This document shows, piece by piece, positions 12,684-14,753 of a stretch of 14,753 nt of DNA. The position numbers and the translations under genes were made by a program. The stretch's first letter is position 1; every line of letters begins with the position of its first letter. The DNA comes from Methylomonas sp. (GTDB lineage Bacteria > Pseudomonadota > Gammaproteobacteria > Methylococcales > Methylomonadaceae): positions 1 through 14,753 of the forward strand of contig JAQTYP010000023.1 in the NCBI GenBank assembly GCA_028688235.1, written 5' to 3'. Below the pieces are notes generated by a model. The model saw only the letters and a program-made list of their open reading frames with translations, did no database searches and was not told where the DNA came from.

Positions 12684-12837
12684 AATTTCCTCTTAATTTT
12701 AGAATTTTGAGCCTGCCTGGAATCGCTTCCGGAACCGGCTTTACCCTCAGGCATCTATCGTCGCCATTCTATCATTCAAAATCGGAATGTGATTGCGGCA
12801 TTCGCCGCATGGATTGCCGCGCCCGACTATTTTCGCG

Positions 12838-12866
12838 TTGTCGCCTCGACAAAAAAAGGGTATGTT
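12838..12866 (+). promoter_or_regulatory. Likely promoter of the multicopper oxidase gene
   Basis: TTGTCG (12838-12843) and TATGTT (12861-12866) are separated by exactly 17 bases, each matching four of six sigma-70 consensus bases. They lie 57 bases before the ATG at 12923. No copper-operator palindrome of the CueR type was recognised in the spacer. Confidence 0.4.
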
Positions 12867-12922
12867 CGAATTTCAAAACAAGAAGCTTATAAACACATAA
12901 GCCTAATACCGAGGGGGGATCC

Positions 12923-14557
12923 ATGAAAGCTATCAATACCGGTAGACGCCGGTTTTTACAACATTCAGCACTTGGAACGGCGCTGGCTGCATTTCCAACC
13001 GTACTATTGGCAGGATCGAACAGCATCAAGCGTACCGCGACTGTCGGCTTTAAAGCCGACGTCGAAATCGAATTTATCTCGCAACCCGCCCGCATCCCAA
13101 TCTTGACCAATGGCCCTGCTACAGTGGTACAAACCTATTCGGCAAAATTGTTGAAGGGCCCGCAACAAACCCTGCAAACATTGCCCGACAACTATCTGGG
13201 CCCTATCCTAAACTTCCAACAAGGCCAAAAAGTCAGGATTTTTTACAAAAACAAGCTCAGCGAGTCGTCCATTATTCACTGGCATGGACTGCATGTGCCT
13301 CAATATAGCGACGGCCATCCAATGTATTCCATCGAACCCGGCGAAGAATTCGTTTACGAATTCGAAGTGGTGAATCGCGCCGGCACCAGTTTTTATCACT
13401 CTCACTCGCACAATCTGACAGCCGAACAGGTTTACCGGGGTTTGGCCGGGATGATCGCCGTCAGCGACAACGACGAAAAAAAGCTGGAACTGCCCGCGGG
13501 CGAATTCGATTTACCCCTGGTCATTCAAGACCGAAGCTTCGATGCCAATAACCAATTGCACTATGTCCGCCGCATGCCCGAACGCATGATAGGCTTTTTG
13601 GGCGACACGATTTTAGTCAACGGCAAGCCTGATGCCCAATTCGGCGTCAAATCCCGCGCCTACCGCTTCCGAACGGTCAACGGTTCCAATTCACGGATTT
13701 ACAAATTAGGCTGGGACGACGGCACCCCGCTGACGGCTATCGGCACAGACGGCTGCATCCTGGCCAAACCGGAGAGTCGCCCCTATATCATGTTGGCACC
13801 GGGCGAAAGAGTGGATTTATGGCTGGATTTCAGCGGCAGGCCGGTCGGCAGCAAATTAGTCATGTATAGCTTGCCTTTCTCCGGCACGCTACCGATCATG
13901 GCGGATCGCGGCGGCATGAGCATGATGCGTAGCCGTTTCCCTCAAGGTTCGAAATTTCCGATAGCAACTTTCGAGGTCGTAGAGAAGCTTGGCGATTCGC
14001 CCAAGTTGCCCGTAACATTGGTCCCGTTCGAGCGCCTAACGCTGAAGGATGTCGACAACACCGACGCTCCATTGCCTATCGCCATTTCGATGGCACCCAT
14101 GCAGCCTTTATTGGGCGGCAAGAGTTTCTCGCTGGATAAAGTCATGGATTTCGAAAGGGTCAAGCTAGGCTCGATCAAACTGATCCACATCTATCATGAT
14201 CACGCCGGCGGCGGCCATAGAGGCATGGGCATGCAACATCGCAAAGGCGGCGAACACGGTGGCATGGGCATGGGAGGCATGAACGGCGGCATGATGGATA
14301 TGGCCCATCCCATCCATTTACACGGTCAGCAGTACCAAATCTTGAGGCGACTGACAGACGACGTGCGAAGCAAGGACTACGAGACCGTCAAAAACGGCTT
14401 CATAGACACCGGCTGGAAGGACACCGTATTGGTCATGCCGGGCGAAGAGGTACATATCATCAAACCCTTCCAAGACTATAAAGGGCTGTTTCTATACCAC
14501 TGCCATAATCTGGAACATGAGGACTTGGGCATGATGCGGCAGTTTTTGATTGAATAG
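12923..14557 (+). CDS. Tat-exported multicopper oxidase, CueO/laccase-like
   Basis: This 544-residue three-cupredoxin oxidase should oxidise a substrate (Cu(I), phenols or metal ions) and reduce O2 to water in the periplasm. A twin-arginine signal (GRRRFLQHS, then a hydrophobic stretch to about 30) indicates folded export. All copper ligands are present: HWHG (His119, His121), HSH (His159, His161), HPIHLHG (His462, His465, His467) and HCHNLEHEDLGM (His526, Cys527, His528, His532, axial Met537). Spacing from Cys527 to Met537 is as in CueO. Residues 422-461 before the third-domain HPIHLHG hold a His/Met/Gly-rich insert (several GMGM, HRG, MM), comparable in kind to the Met-rich segment of CueO but differently placed. 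The ATG at 12923 follows a GAGGGGGG ribosome site. The natural substrate is not determined. Confidence 0.93.
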   Translation: MKAINTGRRRFLQHSALGTALAAFPTVLLAGSNSIKRTATVGFKADVEIEFISQPARIPILTNGPATVVQTYSAKLLKGPQQTLQTLPDNYLGPILNFQQGQKVRIFYKNKLSESSIIHWHGLHVPQYSDGHPMYSIEPGEEFVYEFEVVNRAGTSFYHSHSHNLTAEQVYRGLAGMIAVSDNDEKKLELPAGEFDLPLVIQDRSFDANNQLHYVRRMPERMIGFLGDTILVNGKPDAQFGVKSRAYRFRTVNGSNSRIYKLGWDDGTPLTAIGTDGCILAKPESRPYIMLAPGERVDLWLDFSGRPVGSKLVMYSLPFSGTLPIMADRGGMSMMRSRFPQGSKFPIATFEVVEKLGDSPKLPVTLVPFERLTLKDVDNTDAPLPIAISMAPMQPLLGGKSFSLDKVMDFERVKLGSIKLIHIYHDHAGGGHRGMGMQHRKGGEHGGMGMGGMNGGMMDMAHPIHLHGQQYQILRRLTDDVRSKDYETVKNGFIDTGWKDTVLVMPGEEVHIIKPFQDYKGLFLYHCHNLEHEDLGMMRQFLIE

Positions 14558-14583
14558 ACTCTGAGTTACACAAACCGGAAACA

Positions 14584-14621
14584 AAAAACCCGCGTCGATC
14601 TTGCGATAGCCTCGGGTTTTT
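14584..14621. terminator. Bidirectional intrinsic terminator after the multicopper oxidase gene
   Basis: AAAAACCCG (14584-14592) pairs with CGGGTTTTT (14613-14621), giving a T tract on both strands; the loop has a small internal TCG/CGA pairing. It lies between the oxidase stop and the stop of a convergent minus-strand gene. Confidence 0.8.
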
Positions 14622-14645
14622 ATTGGGTTCAAAGTCTATCGGTTG

Positions 14646-14753
14646 TTACTTGCCGAACAGGCTCATTATTTTTTCCCGCTTGGTATAGGTCGTATATCCC
14701 AGCAGACCCAAGGCTATTCCGAGCGACAACTGACCCAAAAACGACGGCTGGAC
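14646..14753 (-). CDS. Small membrane protein, C-terminal fragment (cut by window edge)
   Basis: The minus-strand frame is open from the window edge to a TAA at 14646-14648, giving 35 residues. It has one hydrophobic segment (FLGQLSLGIALGLLGYTTY) followed by a basic tail ending SLFGK. The convergent position with a shared terminator supports a real gene. The N-terminal part is outside the window and the family is not recognised. Confidence 0.55.
   Translation of the reverse strand, partial: VQPSFLGQLSLGIALGLLGYTTYTKREKIMSLFGK

Overview
The window reads as chromosome of a gammaproteobacterium. LspA and IleS are closest to gammaproteobacterial forms, and several proteins (the UPF0182 membrane protein, the small exported helical protein, the multicopper oxidase) would suit a methanotroph of the Methylococcales. 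That placement is inference from remembered family resemblance and was not tested.

The left 2.9 kb is accessory DNA. It opens with the 3' end of an IS5-family transposase and its terminal repeat. Two small-gene units in the same orientation follow: a hicB-hicA toxin-antitoxin pair, then a DMP19-like (DUF4375) protein. Each is followed at once by an attC-like integron recombination site; the second site is well formed, with a bulged 12-bp stem and a consensus GTTRRRY box. No integrase is visible, so this looks like a short orphan cassette array. Next come four palindromes with different arms, the last abutting a frameshifted IS3-type transposase remnant. Then there is an unrecognised 183-aa protein with an internal repeat (minus strand), and a heavily decayed IS66-like transposase C-terminus.

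From about 2.97 kb the content looks like ordinary core genome. A GNAT acetyltransferase converges on an ileS-lspA operon (isoleucyl-tRNA synthetase and signal peptidase II, overlapping, minus strand). Divergent from ileS are an exported DUF4124 protein and a short-chain dehydrogenase joined by a 4-bp stop/start overlap. A monocistronic gene for a small exported helical protein follows and ends at a strong intrinsic terminator.

The right part holds, on the minus strand, a purine/nucleoside phosphorylase-superfamily protein and a large UPF0182 membrane protein, with a REPIN-like double hairpin between them. Divergent from the latter is a Tat-exported CueO-like multicopper oxidase with a His/Met/Gly-rich insert, ending at an intrinsic terminator. 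The C-terminus of an unidentified small membrane protein runs off the right edge.

The main items for follow-up are the attC-flanked cassettes, the two palindromic repeat families, the two decayed transposases found only by reading broken frames, and the 183-aa repeat protein. I do not see a clearly new multi-gene system.
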